Counted from the stretch's first letter, positions 49,088 through 58,711 are shown. The stretch is 64,000 nt of DNA from an uncultured Gemmatimonadota bacterium (GCA_913043255.1 CAJWLK010000009.1:41140-105139), one strand, 5' to 3'. The notes: generated by a model not told the origin, from the sequence alone. Numbers and translations are program-made.

Positions 49088-50470
49088 TCAGGCGGTCACC
49101 ACATCAAGTTGAGGCCAATTTTTCCAATGGCCTCTCGTAAAGTCGGGGAAATCTATGGGACGACTCCGATTTGCTACCGACTCTTCAGACAAAGCACATA
49201 CGGCCGAGAGTGCTGCCGCATCATAGACGTTCATATCAGTCGGAAGCCCCTCGCGAAGGCACTTGATGAGGCGATAATCCTCTAGATAGTCCATGCTACC
49301 ATGTCCGCGTCCTTCGCCTACACCTGCCATCTGAGCCCAAAGTGGATGCTCGAAATCCTGGATATAGGTCTCAGCATCATCCCATCGGTGCCCCTCGCTA
49401 TGGCCTTCGACATATATCCGGTTAGGATAGCCCTGAAATAGACCTCGCGTCCCCTGGACCATGTGGATTCGTGAATAGGGGCGAGGAAGATTTGTATCGT
49501 GCGAGACATAGATTGTGCGCCCTTGAGCCGTCATGATCAGCGACACATTAACGTCACCTAATTCGTACGTCTCGCTTCCCTTGGGAGTCTCAGGAAGAAA
49601 GTTGTCTCGAGCGTAGTTTTGAAGACCTCGAGACGGACCACTCATTGAGACGATGTAGTCGAATTGATCTCCGCGATTTATGTCCATACAGTTTGCAATG
49701 GGGCCAAGACCGTGGGTCGGATAGAGATTCCCGTTGCGTGTCTTTGAATGCTCTCGCCGCCATAACCCCTCACCACTTCCCGCAAACTTGATTTCTCGGA
49801 GATCGTGAAGATAGCCGCCTTCGCCGTGTAAGATTTCGCCAAATATCCCCTGACGGACCATGTGGAACACCATCATCTCCCACCGTCCGTAGTTCACGTT
49901 CTCCATCATGACGCAGTGTTTACTCTTGGCTTCGGCTGTTTCGACAAGCCTCCAACAATCTTCAAGTGTATACGCCGCGGGCACCTCTGTCGCAGCATGG
50001 GCCCCATTTTCCATGGCAGCGACACAAACGGGGACGTGCCAGCGCCACGGTGTCGCCGTGTATACGAGGTCGAGGTCTTCCTCTTCACACATACGTATAA
50101 AATCTGTATCGCCGCGGGTGTAGAGTGTGGGCTCGGGCTGACCAGCCTCCACAACCCAATTGCGTGCGCGTTCGGCATGCTCTGGAACGATGTCACATAA
50201 AGCGGTCAGTTCGACACCATCTATGTCAAGCAGGTTTTGGACATGGACAGACCCCATCCCTCCAATTCCAACGAAGCCAACTCGAACCGTATCAATCGGG
50301 GCAAAAGATACTGGTTTATCAGGGACACTTCCGTGATCGACAGTGCGATCACCGTCTACGTCTCCGGGAGAGCATCCAGGAAGAAGTGCGGCCCCAGCAC
50401 CAAGGGCACCTAGCTTGAATAGAGTGCGCCGATCGAAGCTCTCATCGTGCAGTCCAGGTGTTCCTTCCAT
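49088..50470 (-). CDS. GH109-like NAD-dependent alpha-N-acetylgalactosaminidase (Tat-exported)
   Basis: A 460-residue exported protein of the Gfo/Idh fold that matches glycoside hydrolase family 109. It has a Tat signal with R14-R15 (FDRRTLFKLGALGAG) and a C33 lipobox-like site (LLPGC). The NAD-binding GIGGMGSVH is near residue 69. GH109 motifs 'ATEVPAAYTLEDCWRLVE', 'HCVMMENVNYGRWEMM', 'GEGGYLHDLR' (catalytic-region H222) and 'GNLYPTHGLGP' (H253) follow. The enzyme removes terminal alpha-GalNAc by an NAD+-dependent oxidation/elimination mechanism. AAGGA lies before the ATG. It lies upstream of the unknown protein and the galactokinase on the same strand. Confidence 0.86.
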   Translation of the reverse strand: MEGTPGLHDESFDRRTLFKLGALGAGAALLPGCSPGDVDGDRTVDHGSVPDKPVSFAPIDTVRVGFVGIGGMGSVHVQNLLDIDGVELTALCDIVPEHAERARNWVVEAGQPEPTLYTRGDTDFIRMCEEEDLDLVYTATPWRWHVPVCVAAMENGAHAATEVPAAYTLEDCWRLVETAEAKSKHCVMMENVNYGRWEMMVFHMVRQGIFGEILHGEGGYLHDLREIKFAGSGEGLWRREHSKTRNGNLYPTHGLGPIANCMDINRGDQFDYIVSMSGPSRGLQNYARDNFLPETPKGSETYELGDVNVSLIMTAQGRTIYVSHDTNLPRPYSRIHMVQGTRGLFQGYPNRIYVEGHSEGHRWDDAETYIQDFEHPLWAQMAGVGEGRGHGSMDYLEDYRLIKCLREGLPTDMNVYDAAALSAVCALSEESVANRSRPIDFPDFTRGHWKNWPQLDVVTA

Positions 50471-50513
50471 CTGGCAGTCCTTGCTTAAAAGAGTGTTTCG
50501 TTACGCTTGGCCC

Positions 50514-51950
50514 TTATTTGTCGATGGACAGGCCACTAGGTACAGAAACCGGGGCCAGACTGTTGAGGTTTCGGGCCGCGTCATCGGTGAGGGATTTGAG
50601 GAAGGCTACAAGATCCTCGGCCTCCCCCTCTTCGAACACAACATCGAGCAGGATCGTATCCCTTGTCTCGAGGATGGCGGAGAAATTGTTGAGGATCGTC
50701 CCTTGGAGAGCGGGTTCCAATTGGGACACATCGTAGTTTGCGAGCCGATTGTCAATTTCATCGTAGTGTTCGACAATCCCAAGGAGCGTCGTGAATTGAC
50801 CGGCATGACCGTATGGCGCCGTCAGCTCGACATTCCGCAGTGCCGGCGTTTTGAACATGCGACGGTCGAGCGGATCTCCCGTTGTCCGCTCTCGCCCAAA
50901 GTCATCGTTTGAACCCGGGTCAGTCTCTTGTCCTGGGCCGATCTGTGGTAAGGCCACATTGTGGAACTCACCGTTCCGATCATCAAACTGATCTGTCTCA
51001 TGACAGCGCATACATCGCACGGATGCCATAAAGCTCTTCGCACCACGAAGCGCAGCATCGCTCATTTCATCGTCATTCCCCAGAAGAAAACGGTCCCATG
51101 GGGTGTCCGTAAACGCCAGTTCAGACACCATGAACCCCGCCATGGCATTGGCGGCATGGGCGAAAGTCATGTCATCAAACAGCACTCCTGGATAGGCAGC
51201 TTCAAACATCTGTCGATAGGTGTCAATCTCACTTAAACGGGCCATGAGAGCTGCCCATACGAGCGGATAGTCAGTATCCGGCAAATCCGCGATTTCGTTA
51301 CCGCTCTGCGCTCGCATTTCAACACGCGTGAATACTGGAAACATGGGCTGAGCTGAAAGGGCGCCAAACTCGAACACGGCTTCCATTTCAGACGTGAGTT
51401 GATCGTTTGCCGGAGTTCGCATAGACCCGTTATCAAGTAACTCGACACGGCCATCCCAGAAAAACTGCTTTGACGTATGAAGGTTGAAAAGTGCAGGTGA
51501 ATGCCGTGCCGTAAATACGCCGTTCGGGTGTGTTCGGCCTGGTCCAAGACCGACACCTTCCTGTCCAATAGAGAGCGATCGACCATCCCCCATGGCTTGG
51601 GATGGGAGGTGGCACGTAGCACATGAGACATCGCGATTCCCACTCAAAATTTTATCGAATAAGAGAACACGCCCAAGTTCAACCAACTCGGTTCGTACCG
51701 GATCTGGAGGTAGAAGTGGATCCAAATTTCGTTGCTCAGCCAAAAGCCGAACCGTATCGATAAGTCCTGCTCGCGGATCCGGTGGCGGTGGTGGAACTGG
51801 AGGCGGAACGATAGGACCATCCTCGCCGCATGCCGTCGCGAGAATGCCTATTAAAAAAATGCCTATCTGAGTCCGACAGTGGGCTAAGATGTCACAATAT
51901 CCAAAAATGAGGCGCCGCGTTTTACTAGCGAAGAAAAATGAACAACCCAA
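50514..51950 (-). CDS. di-haem cytochrome c peroxidase/MauG-like lipoprotein
   Basis: A 478-residue exported protein with two c-type haem sites, CATCH (near residue 117) and CMRCH (near residue 318), the hallmark of CCP/MauG. A lipoprotein signal ending in LATAC (near residue 40) is followed by a proline-rich linker (VPPPPPDP-like). The sequence has 'ELGRVLLFDKILSGNRDVSCATCH' and 'TPALRNVELTAPYGHAG', typical of this family. These enzymes reduce peroxide or oxidise periplasmic substrates. The N-terminal start is uncertain because the frame begins at 51950 without an obvious ribosome-binding site. It might pass electrons for the sugar oxidation genes upstream, but no direct link is shown. Confidence 0.85.
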   Translation of the reverse strand: MGCSFFFASKTRRLIFGYCDILAHCRTQIGIFLIGILATACGEDGPIVPPPVPPPPPDPRAGLIDTVRLLAEQRNLDPLLPPDPVRTELVELGRVLLFDKILSGNRDVSCATCHLPSQAMGDGRSLSIGQEGVGLGPGRTHPNGVFTARHSPALFNLHTSKQFFWDGRVELLDNGSMRTPANDQLTSEMEAVFEFGALSAQPMFPVFTRVEMRAQSGNEIADLPDTDYPLVWAALMARLSEIDTYRQMFEAAYPGVLFDDMTFAHAANAMAGFMVSELAFTDTPWDRFLLGNDDEMSDAALRGAKSFMASVRCMRCHETDQFDDRNGEFHNVALPQIGPGQETDPGSNDDFGRERTTGDPLDRRMFKTPALRNVELTAPYGHAGQFTTLLGIVEHYDEIDNRLANYDVSQLEPALQGTILNNFSAILETRDTILLDVVFEEGEAEDLVAFLKSLTDDAARNLNSLAPVSVPSGLSIDK

Positions 51951-52073
51951 GCAGTATCAGGCAAGCTTTCCTAGAACTTAAGGCGTATTTTTGAGTTGTA
52001 AGCACTATCCGACTATCCACTCTCGCAATTTGAGTACGTTGCTGTGCAACCTAATACGATCGATATTTGAGAG

Positions 52074-52898
52074 ATGAACCAACAGGGATTATTGATACGC
52101 CCCGTGACCCCTGTGATCGGGGCCGAGATATTAAACGTGGATCTTGATGTACTCGATGAATCCACATTAGAGGAGATCCACGGTGCGTTAATGTCGCACT
52201 GTGTGCTCTTCTTCCGTGACCAAGACATCTCGATCCAAAGCCAAAAGGCATTGGGTGCATGGTTCGGCGAATTGGTTGTGCACCCCAACGACCCCGGACT
52301 TGAAGAACATCCTGAAGTAATGCCCATCCATGCAGACGCGAACTCTGAAAGGGCAACGGGGGAGCGCTGGCATTCGGATGTGTCCTGTGATCCGGCCCCA
52401 CCCATGGGATCGATTTTGCGAATGCATACCGTTCCTGAAAGTGGAGGCGACACTCTCTTTTCCAGCATGTACGCAGCCTATGAAGCACTTTCGAACGAGA
52501 TGAAGAAGCTGTTGATGGGGCTTACTGCAGTTCATGATGGGGGTCCCTACTACCGAGAGGTGAATCGATTGATCGGCCGGGATGACAAAGGCCGCGAATA
52601 CCCGTCAGCGGAACACCCTGTGATCCGGACACACCCGGTCACGGGCCGAAAGGCTCTTTTTGTAAACGAGATGTTTACGACCCGTATAGTGGAGTTGCCA
52701 AAAGCCGAGAGCGATGCAGTGTTGAGTTTTCTCAGGAAACACGTTCAACGGCCGGACTTCCAGTGTCGCTTTCGGTGGAAACCGAACTCCGTTGCGTTCT
52801 GGGACAACCGCTGTACGCAACATCATGCAATATGGGATTATTGGCCGGAGACGCGTTCCGGTTATCGAGTTACAATTCAGGGAGAGAGTCCTGCCTGA
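52074..52898 (+). CDS. TauD/TfdA-family Fe(II)/2-oxoglutarate dioxygenase
   Basis: A 274-residue alpha-ketoglutarate-dependent oxygenase. The facial triad is visible: H100 and D102 in WHSD and H250 in 'CTQHHAIWDYW', with 2-oxoglutarate-binding R261/R265 in 'RSGYRVTI'. N-terminal 'PVTPVIGAEILNVDL' and 'VLFFRDQDIS' are family hallmarks. It resembles taurine, 2,4-D or alkylsulfate dioxygenases in size, but the substrate is unknown. It is divergent from the peroxidase-like gene across a 123-base gap and precedes the amidohydrolase. No ssu/tau transport genes adjoin. Confidence 0.9.
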   Translation: MNQQGLLIRPVTPVIGAEILNVDLDVLDESTLEEIHGALMSHCVLFFRDQDISIQSQKALGAWFGELVVHPNDPGLEEHPEVMPIHADANSERATGERWHSDVSCDPAPPMGSILRMHTVPESGGDTLFSSMYAAYEALSNEMKKLLMGLTAVHDGGPYYREVNRLIGRDDKGREYPSAEHPVIRTHPVTGRKALFVNEMFTTRIVELPKAESDAVLSFLRKHVQRPDFQCRFRWKPNSVAFWDNRCTQHHAIWDYWPETRSGYRVTIQGESPA

Positions 52899-52998
52899 AA
52901 ACACGCGACAGAGATGACTCTCCCTGTCATACTCCTAGACTGTCGGAGCATCTTTAGGATCCAAACGACGACCACGTTGATCCATAGGAGGATCTCTC

Positions 52999-54318
52999 AT
53001 GGCAATCTCACATAACCTGTCCATTTATATCACGCTCGCGGTGTTGTACCTCACAACAAGTTGTGGTGCTCCGACCGATAAGATGAACGACCCAGGGAAT
53101 CTGCGCGCATTTGTAGGAGGCACGGTCATCGATGGCACGGGAGCGGCACCAATTGCGCATGCTGTTATCATTGTTCGGGATGGGAAAATCGAAACCGTAG
53201 GCACAGTAGGCGAAGAAATTGTTCCGCCAGATGCTGACGTGATCGACACCAGTGGAAAGTTTGTAGTTCCCGGAATGATTAACGCTCACGGGCACGTTGG
53301 TGGAACGCTAGGTATGGAGGGCAACCACTACTCGCGCGAAAATGTGCTACGACAGCTGGGACTCTACGGACGCTATGGCGTCACGACTGTGTTGAGCCTC
53401 GGCGGTGATGAGGAACCTGGCGTTCAGGTGCGAGACGAACAAAATATGCCCGGGTTGGATCGAAGCCGTCTATTTGTGGCTGGAACTGTTGTAACGGGAG
53501 ATACTCCAGAAGCAGCTCTCAAACTAGTTGAGCACAATGCAGCCTTAGGTGCTGATTTTATCAAGATCCGGGTCGACGACAATCTGGGTACGATCGACAA
53601 AATGACGCCCACAGTTTACAAAGCGGTCATCGACCGCGCTCATGAACTCAAACTCCCCGTCGCATCTCACCTCTTTTACCTCGATGATGCAAAGGGGCTC
53701 CTAGAAGCGGGAACCGATTTTGTTGTTCATAGCGTACGTGATCAAGATGTTGACGATGAACTTTCCCAGTTGCTGATTCAAAATGACGTGTGCTACTCAC
53801 CTACGCTTGCTCGCGAGTATGTAATGTACGCATACGAAGAGATCCCAAGCTTTTTTGACGATCCCTTCTTCTTGGCGGAAGCCGACCCTGCCGTGCTCGA
53901 GCAGCTCAAGGCTCCCGAACGCATGGCGAGTGTAGCAAACAGCTCAACTGCCCAGAGATATAAAGCGGCGCTCAGTCAGGCTCAGGAGAACCTCCAAAAT
54001 CTATCTCAAGCCGGTGTCACAATCGCGATGGGAACAGACACGGGTCCACCTACACGTTTTCAAGGCTACTTTGAACACCTGGAACTCGCGCTCATGGCCG
54101 AAGCAGGCATGTCACCGATGGATATCCTCGTGAGCGCGACAGGTCATGCTGCTCGTTGCATTGGTCGCGAAGATATCGGAACACTTCAGAATGGGCGTTG
54201 GGCTGATTTGGTCGTGCTGGATAAAGATCCGCTTGAGTCCATCGAAAACTTCCGTTCAATCCAATCAGTATGGATTGCTGGTAGCAAGTTGTCATCCATC
54301 GGAACCAACGCAAACTGA
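52999..54318 (+). CDS. exported amidohydrolase
   Basis: A 439-residue metal-dependent hydrolase of the amidohydrolase superfamily (imidazolonepropionase-like/Xaa-Pro type). It has a strong AGGAGG (52986-52991) seven bases before the ATG and an export signal ending 'LYLTTSCGAP', possibly a lipoprotein. Metal residues are seen: HGH (97-99), a carboxylatable Lys in 'ADFIKIR', His in 'PVASHLF' and 'FVVHS', and Asp in 'AMGTDTG'. The closing 'LQNGRWADLVVLDKDPL' is typical. The exact substrate (a cyclic amide, peptide or xenobiotic) is unknown. It converges with the PaaK-like gene across a 41-base gap that holds no stem-loop. Confidence 0.87.
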   Translation: MAISHNLSIYITLAVLYLTTSCGAPTDKMNDPGNLRAFVGGTVIDGTGAAPIAHAVIIVRDGKIETVGTVGEEIVPPDADVIDTSGKFVVPGMINAHGHVGGTLGMEGNHYSRENVLRQLGLYGRYGVTTVLSLGGDEEPGVQVRDEQNMPGLDRSRLFVAGTVVTGDTPEAALKLVEHNAALGADFIKIRVDDNLGTIDKMTPTVYKAVIDRAHELKLPVASHLFYLDDAKGLLEAGTDFVVHSVRDQDVDDELSQLLIQNDVCYSPTLAREYVMYAYEEIPSFFDDPFFLAEADPAVLEQLKAPERMASVANSSTAQRYKAALSQAQENLQNLSQAGVTIAMGTDTGPPTRFQGYFEHLELALMAEAGMSPMDILVSATGHAARCIGREDIGTLQNGRWADLVVLDKDPLESIENFRSIQSVWIAGSKLSSIGTNAN

Positions 54319-54359
54319 ACAGCAGCGAGGAAGAATCAAGCTAGCTCATTTCCAAAAGA

Positions 54360-55589
54360 CTATCGCGCATCGACTAACAGTTTCGCGCCATCTTCAAGGG
54401 TGCCCGGTGGTACGGAAGTGATTGCGACACGAAGGTTCGTCGCTTCCTCAATAAGCAGCGCCAAGGCAGGACCTTCGAGCTCATTACCCTCGACCATGAC
54501 GGTGAGAACATCTCGATGATCTTTGGACGTCACAACACCTTGGTATCGATGTACACTTGGCTCTGTGTCAAGTACGGCAGCTAGCTGTCGAGGATGAACG
54601 AACATACCACGGACTTTGACTCCTTCACCAACCCTCCCGAGAAAGCCTTTTAGACGCGGCGTGGTTCGACCACAGGTGCAATCATCCATGACCATTGATG
54701 AGAGGTCACCAGTTCCGAAGCGAACGAGCGGATAGATGTTGTTGGAGCTCGTGACCACGACTTCACCGGACTCACCAGGGATGACAGGCTCGCCCGTCCC
54801 AGGATCGACGATTTCAATCGCCACTCCTGGAGCAATATGCCACCCTCGTTTGGCCTTACATTCAAACCCCAGTGCTCCCGCATCAGCCGTTCCATACACT
54901 TGAAAGACGTCGATGCCGTAGGTGCCCTGGAGGTTCCGTCGAAGCGATTGAGGCAATGGTGCCCCAGTCACCAGCGCTTTCTGGAAAGAGACCGGGAGTG
55001 CCTCACGTTCAATCTTCTCGCACAGAGTGAGGAGGAACTGCGGAGTGCCAACATACCCGGTTGCACCAACGCTAGCGGCAAAGGCTGCTTGGGTTGATGA
55101 ACTACCGACCCCTCCGGGTAAAACGACACACCCCACCTCTCGCAGACCAGCATCGAGCATATGGCCACCCGGTGTGAGGTGGTAGGAAAGCGTGTTTAGA
55201 ACAATATCGCCTGGCCGGAACCCCGCCGCCCATAGCGCGGGCGCCATTCTCCAAAAGTCAGAGATCCGACCTTCAGGATCATTGATGGGGCCGGGCGACC
55301 TGTAGATGCGGCGGAGTTCGCCCACGTCGACAGCGAGGAGACCTCCAAACGGAGGGTCCGTGGCTTGAAGCTCCGGCAGATCATCTTTCGCGAGTACTTT
55401 AATATTCCTAAGGTCGCCAATTCCGGAGACTGCTTCTGGATTGAGTCCTGCGTCAGCGAGCCTATGTCTCATTTCCTTGCTGCATTCACTGGCGTATTGC
55501 ACCGCCCGTTTAACAAGAGCGTCTTGATACTCCGTCCAGTCACTAGGAGCCTCCGCTCCCTCATCCCACAATCGAGTTTCTTTTGTCAT
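54360..55589 (-). CDS. phenylacetate-CoA ligase-like AMP-forming enzyme with altered P-loop
   Basis: A 409-residue adenylate-forming enzyme of the PaaK subgroup, coupled to livF by ATGA (start 55589 chosen; a longer start at 55598 is possible). It has 'TGAPLPQSLRRNLQGTYGIDVFQVYGTADAGALGFECKAKRGWHIAPG' and 'SGEVVVTS', close to PaaK, and the acyl-adenylate-binding 'NIYPLVRFGTGDLSSM'. The usual phosphate loop (SSGTTGKPT) is replaced by 'RSPGPINDPEGR' at residues 97-108. It likely activates an aryl or alkyl acid imported by the adjoining ABC system. The substrate is unknown, and the variant loop may mean a different chemistry. Confidence 0.8.
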   Translation of the reverse strand: MTKETRLWDEGAEAPSDWTEYQDALVKRAVQYASECSKEMRHRLADAGLNPEAVSGIGDLRNIKVLAKDDLPELQATDPPFGGLLAVDVGELRRIYRSPGPINDPEGRISDFWRMAPALWAAGFRPGDIVLNTLSYHLTPGGHMLDAGLREVGCVVLPGGVGSSSTQAAFAASVGATGYVGTPQFLLTLCEKIEREALPVSFQKALVTGAPLPQSLRRNLQGTYGIDVFQVYGTADAGALGFECKAKRGWHIAPGVAIEIVDPGTGEPVIPGESGEVVVTSSNNIYPLVRFGTGDLSSMVMDDCTCGRTTPRLKGFLGRVGEGVKVRGMFVHPRQLAAVLDTEPSVHRYQGVVTSKDHRDVLTVMVEGNELEGPALALLIEEATNLRVAITSVPPGTLEDGAKLLVDAR

Positions 55590-56386
55590 GACAACCACCG
55601 CTTTCGACGACGGTAGTGCTTCACGTCCCGATATGAACGACGGCCCACCTCTCCGAGTCCAAGGTAGAACTCACGAACATCCTCGTTTTCGACCATCTCT
55701 TTCGATGTTCCCTCCAAAACAACGCGACCACCTTCCATGACGTAAGCGTAATCTGAGATTGATAGCGCAAGTCGTGCATTCTGTTCAACCAGAAGGATCG
55801 TAGTTCCCTCTTCCTCGTTGATCCTCTTGATGATGTCAAATATCCCTCGCACAAGAACTGGAGCTAACCCAAGTGATGGCTCATCCAACAGCAACATCCG
55901 GGGACGTGCCATAAGTGCGCGTCCAACCGCAAGCATTTGCTGCTCACCACCTGACAGATATCCAGCCCACTGCTTCTGACGATCCGCAAGCAGTGGGAAA
56001 TAGTCATATACACGATCCATGTCTCGAGCGATGGAAGAACGATCACGCCTTGTGTATGCACCAGCCACAAGGTTTTCATGGACAGTGAGATGCTCAAATA
56101 CGTGCCGGCCCTCTACAACCTGGAATATTCCGTCACGCACGATTCGGTCGGCCGACTGACCCTGTATTTCCTTTCCGGCGAAATGAATTGTCCCATCTGT
56201 TACTTTGCCGTCTTCAATATCGAGGAGCCCTGATGTAGCCTTGAGAGCAGTCGTTTTCCCCGCTCCATTTGATCCGAGAAGTGCTGCAATCTGACCCTCT
56301 TGAACCTGAAGAGATAAACCGCGGAGTACGAGAATCACATCGTCATACCGAACCTCAACGTTATTGAACTCAAGCAAGACACTCAC
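55586..56386 (-). CDS. livF: branched-chain-type ABC transporter ATPase LivF
   Basis: A 266-residue ATPase of the HAAT family. It has Walker A GSNGAGKTT, Q-loop, signature YLSGGEQQML, Walker B RMLLLDEPSLGLAPV and the H-loop VEQNARLAL. The C-terminal tail 'RRSYRDVKHYRRRKRWLS' is longer and more basic than in amino-acid LivF proteins and is typical of the acid-type transporters that carry an embedded acyl-CoA synthetase. Start GTG at 56386. It couples to the PaaK-like gene by ATGA and lies 19 bases after the binding-protein gene. Confidence 0.92.
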   Translation of the reverse strand: MSVLLEFNNVEVRYDDVILVLRGLSLQVQEGQIAALLGSNGAGKTTALKATSGLLDIEDGKVTDGTIHFAGKEIQGQSADRIVRDGIFQVVEGRHVFEHLTVHENLVAGAYTRRDRSSIARDMDRVYDYFPLLADRQKQWAGYLSGGEQQMLAVGRALMARPRMLLLDEPSLGLAPVLVRGIFDIIKRINEEEGTTILLVEQNARLALSISDYAYVMEGGRVVLEGTSKEMVENEDVREFYLGLGEVGRRSYRDVKHYRRRKRWLS

Positions 56387-56405
56387 AAAAGTATGATCCC
56401 CGTTG

Positions 56406-57617
56406 TTACGGAGCAGTCAAGAAATCAGTCAGCGGAGTCCACGTACCATTTTCGACCTGAAACAGACGGAGACCCTTCGATCCTCGATGGTCTGTAGCCG
56501 TGAAAGTGATGGGAATGGTCACACCTGCCATATCCAAATCACGAATGCTCTCTAGTGCGATTTTGATATTGTGGCCGGTGAGATCTTGGCCTGCATCGAT
56601 AACCCGCCGGAGTCCTTCGGCGAAAATGCTGAACGTGTACCAACCCTGGGTATACGCATTTGTCCGTTCGGTGTAGGACTCCCCCCGCTCCTCTAGATAG
56701 TCTCGCAGCGGCTGGACGCCGGGGACATCAGCAGTAAGAGGAGCATAGGGCATAGCACCAACCAAACCTTCAGCGTCTTCGCCCACCAGTCGCATTAAGA
56801 GCGCGTTGGCACACCAGTTAAGGCAGACAAACGTGGCATCAATGCCGAGGCTGCGGGCACTACGTATAGCAACCGAGACCGGTGCGGATGTGTTCTGAAA
56901 CACAACGTATTCTGCACCCGCCTGTCGAATACGTGTAAACTCCGCAGTGAAATCAGTTGCGCCACGTGACATCTCATATCGAGTGACAACAACTCCGATC
57001 TCCGCAGCATATGCCTCCCCCCCGTATACCCAAGGAGACATGCCGAACGGACTTGCATTATGCATCAGTGCAACTTGTGGAGCCCCAGTGCCCCCTCGAG
57101 CCTGATAGTCCTCAGAAATCCAGCGCAACACTATCTTAAACTGGTCACTGTACGTAGTAGCGACGAGGAAATTATACGGTGACTCAACTGCATCCCCCAG
57201 AACATGTGACAGTGAGGCGGATGAAAAAGGAATCTGGTCTTCGGTGATTCGGAGCCTAAGTGCTTCGGTGTCTCCGGTCCCCCACCCCATAAAAACCACC
57301 GCACCTTCTTGCACAAACTGGCTGTAGAGTTGTTCGGCCCGGTCAACCTGATACGCGTAATCTTGGTAAAAGAGATCAATGGTATGGCCAGCTATACCTC
57401 CCTGGGCGTTGACCCACTCCACGTAACCTCGGACCCCATCGGCATAATCAACCCCGACATCAGATGTTGCGCCGGTCAGATCAAAGATCGCGCCGATCTT
57501 AATCGTACGGAGCCCTTCATCGGAGGCATCGTCAGTGCCACAACCGAGCAAAACAGTTCCACATATGATCGTTACGATCCTGACGAACATCCGACTCAAG
57601 CGCTTCCCCAGAGCCAT
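56406..57617 (-). CDS. ABC transporter substrate-binding lipoprotein (Leu/Ile/Val-binding type)
   Basis: A periplasmic type I binding protein of about 403 residues. The ATG at 57617 is preferred to 57710, which lies inside livM and would lengthen the signal. GGAGGA abuts this ATG, so the alternative ATG at 57590 is not excluded. A lipoprotein signal with lipobox LLGC (VLLGCGTDD) is present. Mature motifs include 'IKIGAIFDLTGATSDVGVDYADG', 'GIAGHTIDLFYQDYAY' and 'VQEGAVVFMGWGTGDTEAL', all typical of LivK-like proteins. The ligand is unknown. It lies 23 bases after livM. Confidence 0.88.
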   Translation of the reverse strand: MALGKRLSRMFVRIVTIICGTVLLGCGTDDASDEGLRTIKIGAIFDLTGATSDVGVDYADGVRGYVEWVNAQGGIAGHTIDLFYQDYAYQVDRAEQLYSQFVQEGAVVFMGWGTGDTEALRLRITEDQIPFSSASLSHVLGDAVESPYNFLVATTYSDQFKIVLRWISEDYQARGGTGAPQVALMHNASPFGMSPWVYGGEAYAAEIGVVVTRYEMSRGATDFTAEFTRIRQAGAEYVVFQNTSAPVSVAIRSARSLGIDATFVCLNWCANALLMRLVGEDAEGLVGAMPYAPLTADVPGVQPLRDYLEERGESYTERTNAYTQGWYTFSIFAEGLRRVIDAGQDLTGHNIKIALESIRDLDMAGVTIPITFTATDHRGSKGLRLFQVENGTWTPLTDFLTAP

Positions 57618-57640
57618 GCCATTCCTCCGCAAAATTTCGG

Positions 57641-58711
57641 TTAGTGGCGACCCTCTCCTCGTCGATAAGCGAACGGCCACACGTAAAAGTAGTCTTTCAC
57701 GTTCTGCCATAGTTTGGATAGACCCTTCGGTTCAAACACAAGAAACAAAATGATGATCAGTCCGAAAGAAGCCTGCTGGATGTTGGGCAGTTGTGATGCG
57801 ATGGCAGGTGCGGAGTCTTGAAGCATTCGTCCCGCGTTTGTGATTAGCGCGGGAAGCAATGTGATCAGTGCCGCACCGAAGAACGACCCTCGAATCGAGC
57901 CAAGTCCACCAACGATGATCATGGCCAAATAAAACAGACTGGTCTCAAGAGTGAAACGTTCCCATGAGACAATATTGCGATAGTAGGCGATCAACGCGCC
58001 CGCGAGACCAACAAAAAATGAGGACGTCGCGAACGCAAGAAGTTTATAGCGGAACACATTCACGCCGATCACACTTGCAGCTACATCCTGGTCTCTGACA
58101 GCGAGGAATGCTCGACCGATTCGTGAACGGAATAGGTTGGCCGTAAACAATGCCGTCGCGCTAGCTAATATGACGACCAACCAATAGAAGCGAAAATCGG
58201 TATTCATCCGAACACCAAACAGCTGCGGTGCTGGAACTACAAGTGCCTCTGTGCCACCCGTCACTCCCGTCCAATGAGTTATCACCCATTCAATGATTTC
58301 TTGAGCAGCGAGCGTTGCGATCGCCAGATACAACCCTTTAAGACGAAGCGACGGCATCCCAAAAAAGGTGCCTATCGCAGAGGTTACTAGGCAGGCGAAT
58401 ACAATGCTTGGCCCCCACGGGAGTCCAAAGTTGAGCGTCAAAAGACCTGCCGTATAGGCACCCACAGCCATAAATGCGCCTTGCCCGAGCGATATCTGTC
58501 CGGTATACCCAACCAATATGTTCAGACCAATGGCCCCTACTGTGGCAATCGCAATCTGGTTGGCAAGGTTTAACCAATAGGGAGAGGCGAGAAATGGGAA
58601 CGCAATAACGACGATCACAAACAACCCAAGCCGCAATCGCTCCGCTGGGACTCGACGGAGCGCAATGTCAGAAGTATAAGTCGTATGGAAGACACCACAC
58701 TCCATCGTCAT
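57641..58711 (-). CDS. livM: branched-chain-type ABC transporter permease LivM
   Basis: A 356-residue permease with ten or so hydrophobic segments. Family motifs are present: 'LNILVGYTGQISLGQGAFMAVGAYT', 'GMPSLRLKGLYLAIATLAAQEIIEW', and the 'GLAGALIAYYRNIVSWERFTLETSLFYLAMIIVGGLGSIRG' EAA-like loop. The carboxyl end is short and basic. It overlaps the upstream livH gene as ATGA. With LivH, LivG and LivF it would form the membrane channel for the ligand of the binding lipoprotein. Confidence 0.92.
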   Translation of the reverse strand: MTMECGVFHTTYTSDIALRRVPAERLRLGLFVIVVIAFPFLASPYWLNLANQIAIATVGAIGLNILVGYTGQISLGQGAFMAVGAYTAGLLTLNFGLPWGPSIVFACLVTSAIGTFFGMPSLRLKGLYLAIATLAAQEIIEWVITHWTGVTGGTEALVVPAPQLFGVRMNTDFRFYWLVVILASATALFTANLFRSRIGRAFLAVRDQDVAASVIGVNVFRYKLLAFATSSFFVGLAGALIAYYRNIVSWERFTLETSLFYLAMIIVGGLGSIRGSFFGAALITLLPALITNAGRMLQDSAPAIASQLPNIQQASFGLIIILFLVFEPKGLSKLWQNVKDYFYVWPFAYRRGEGRH

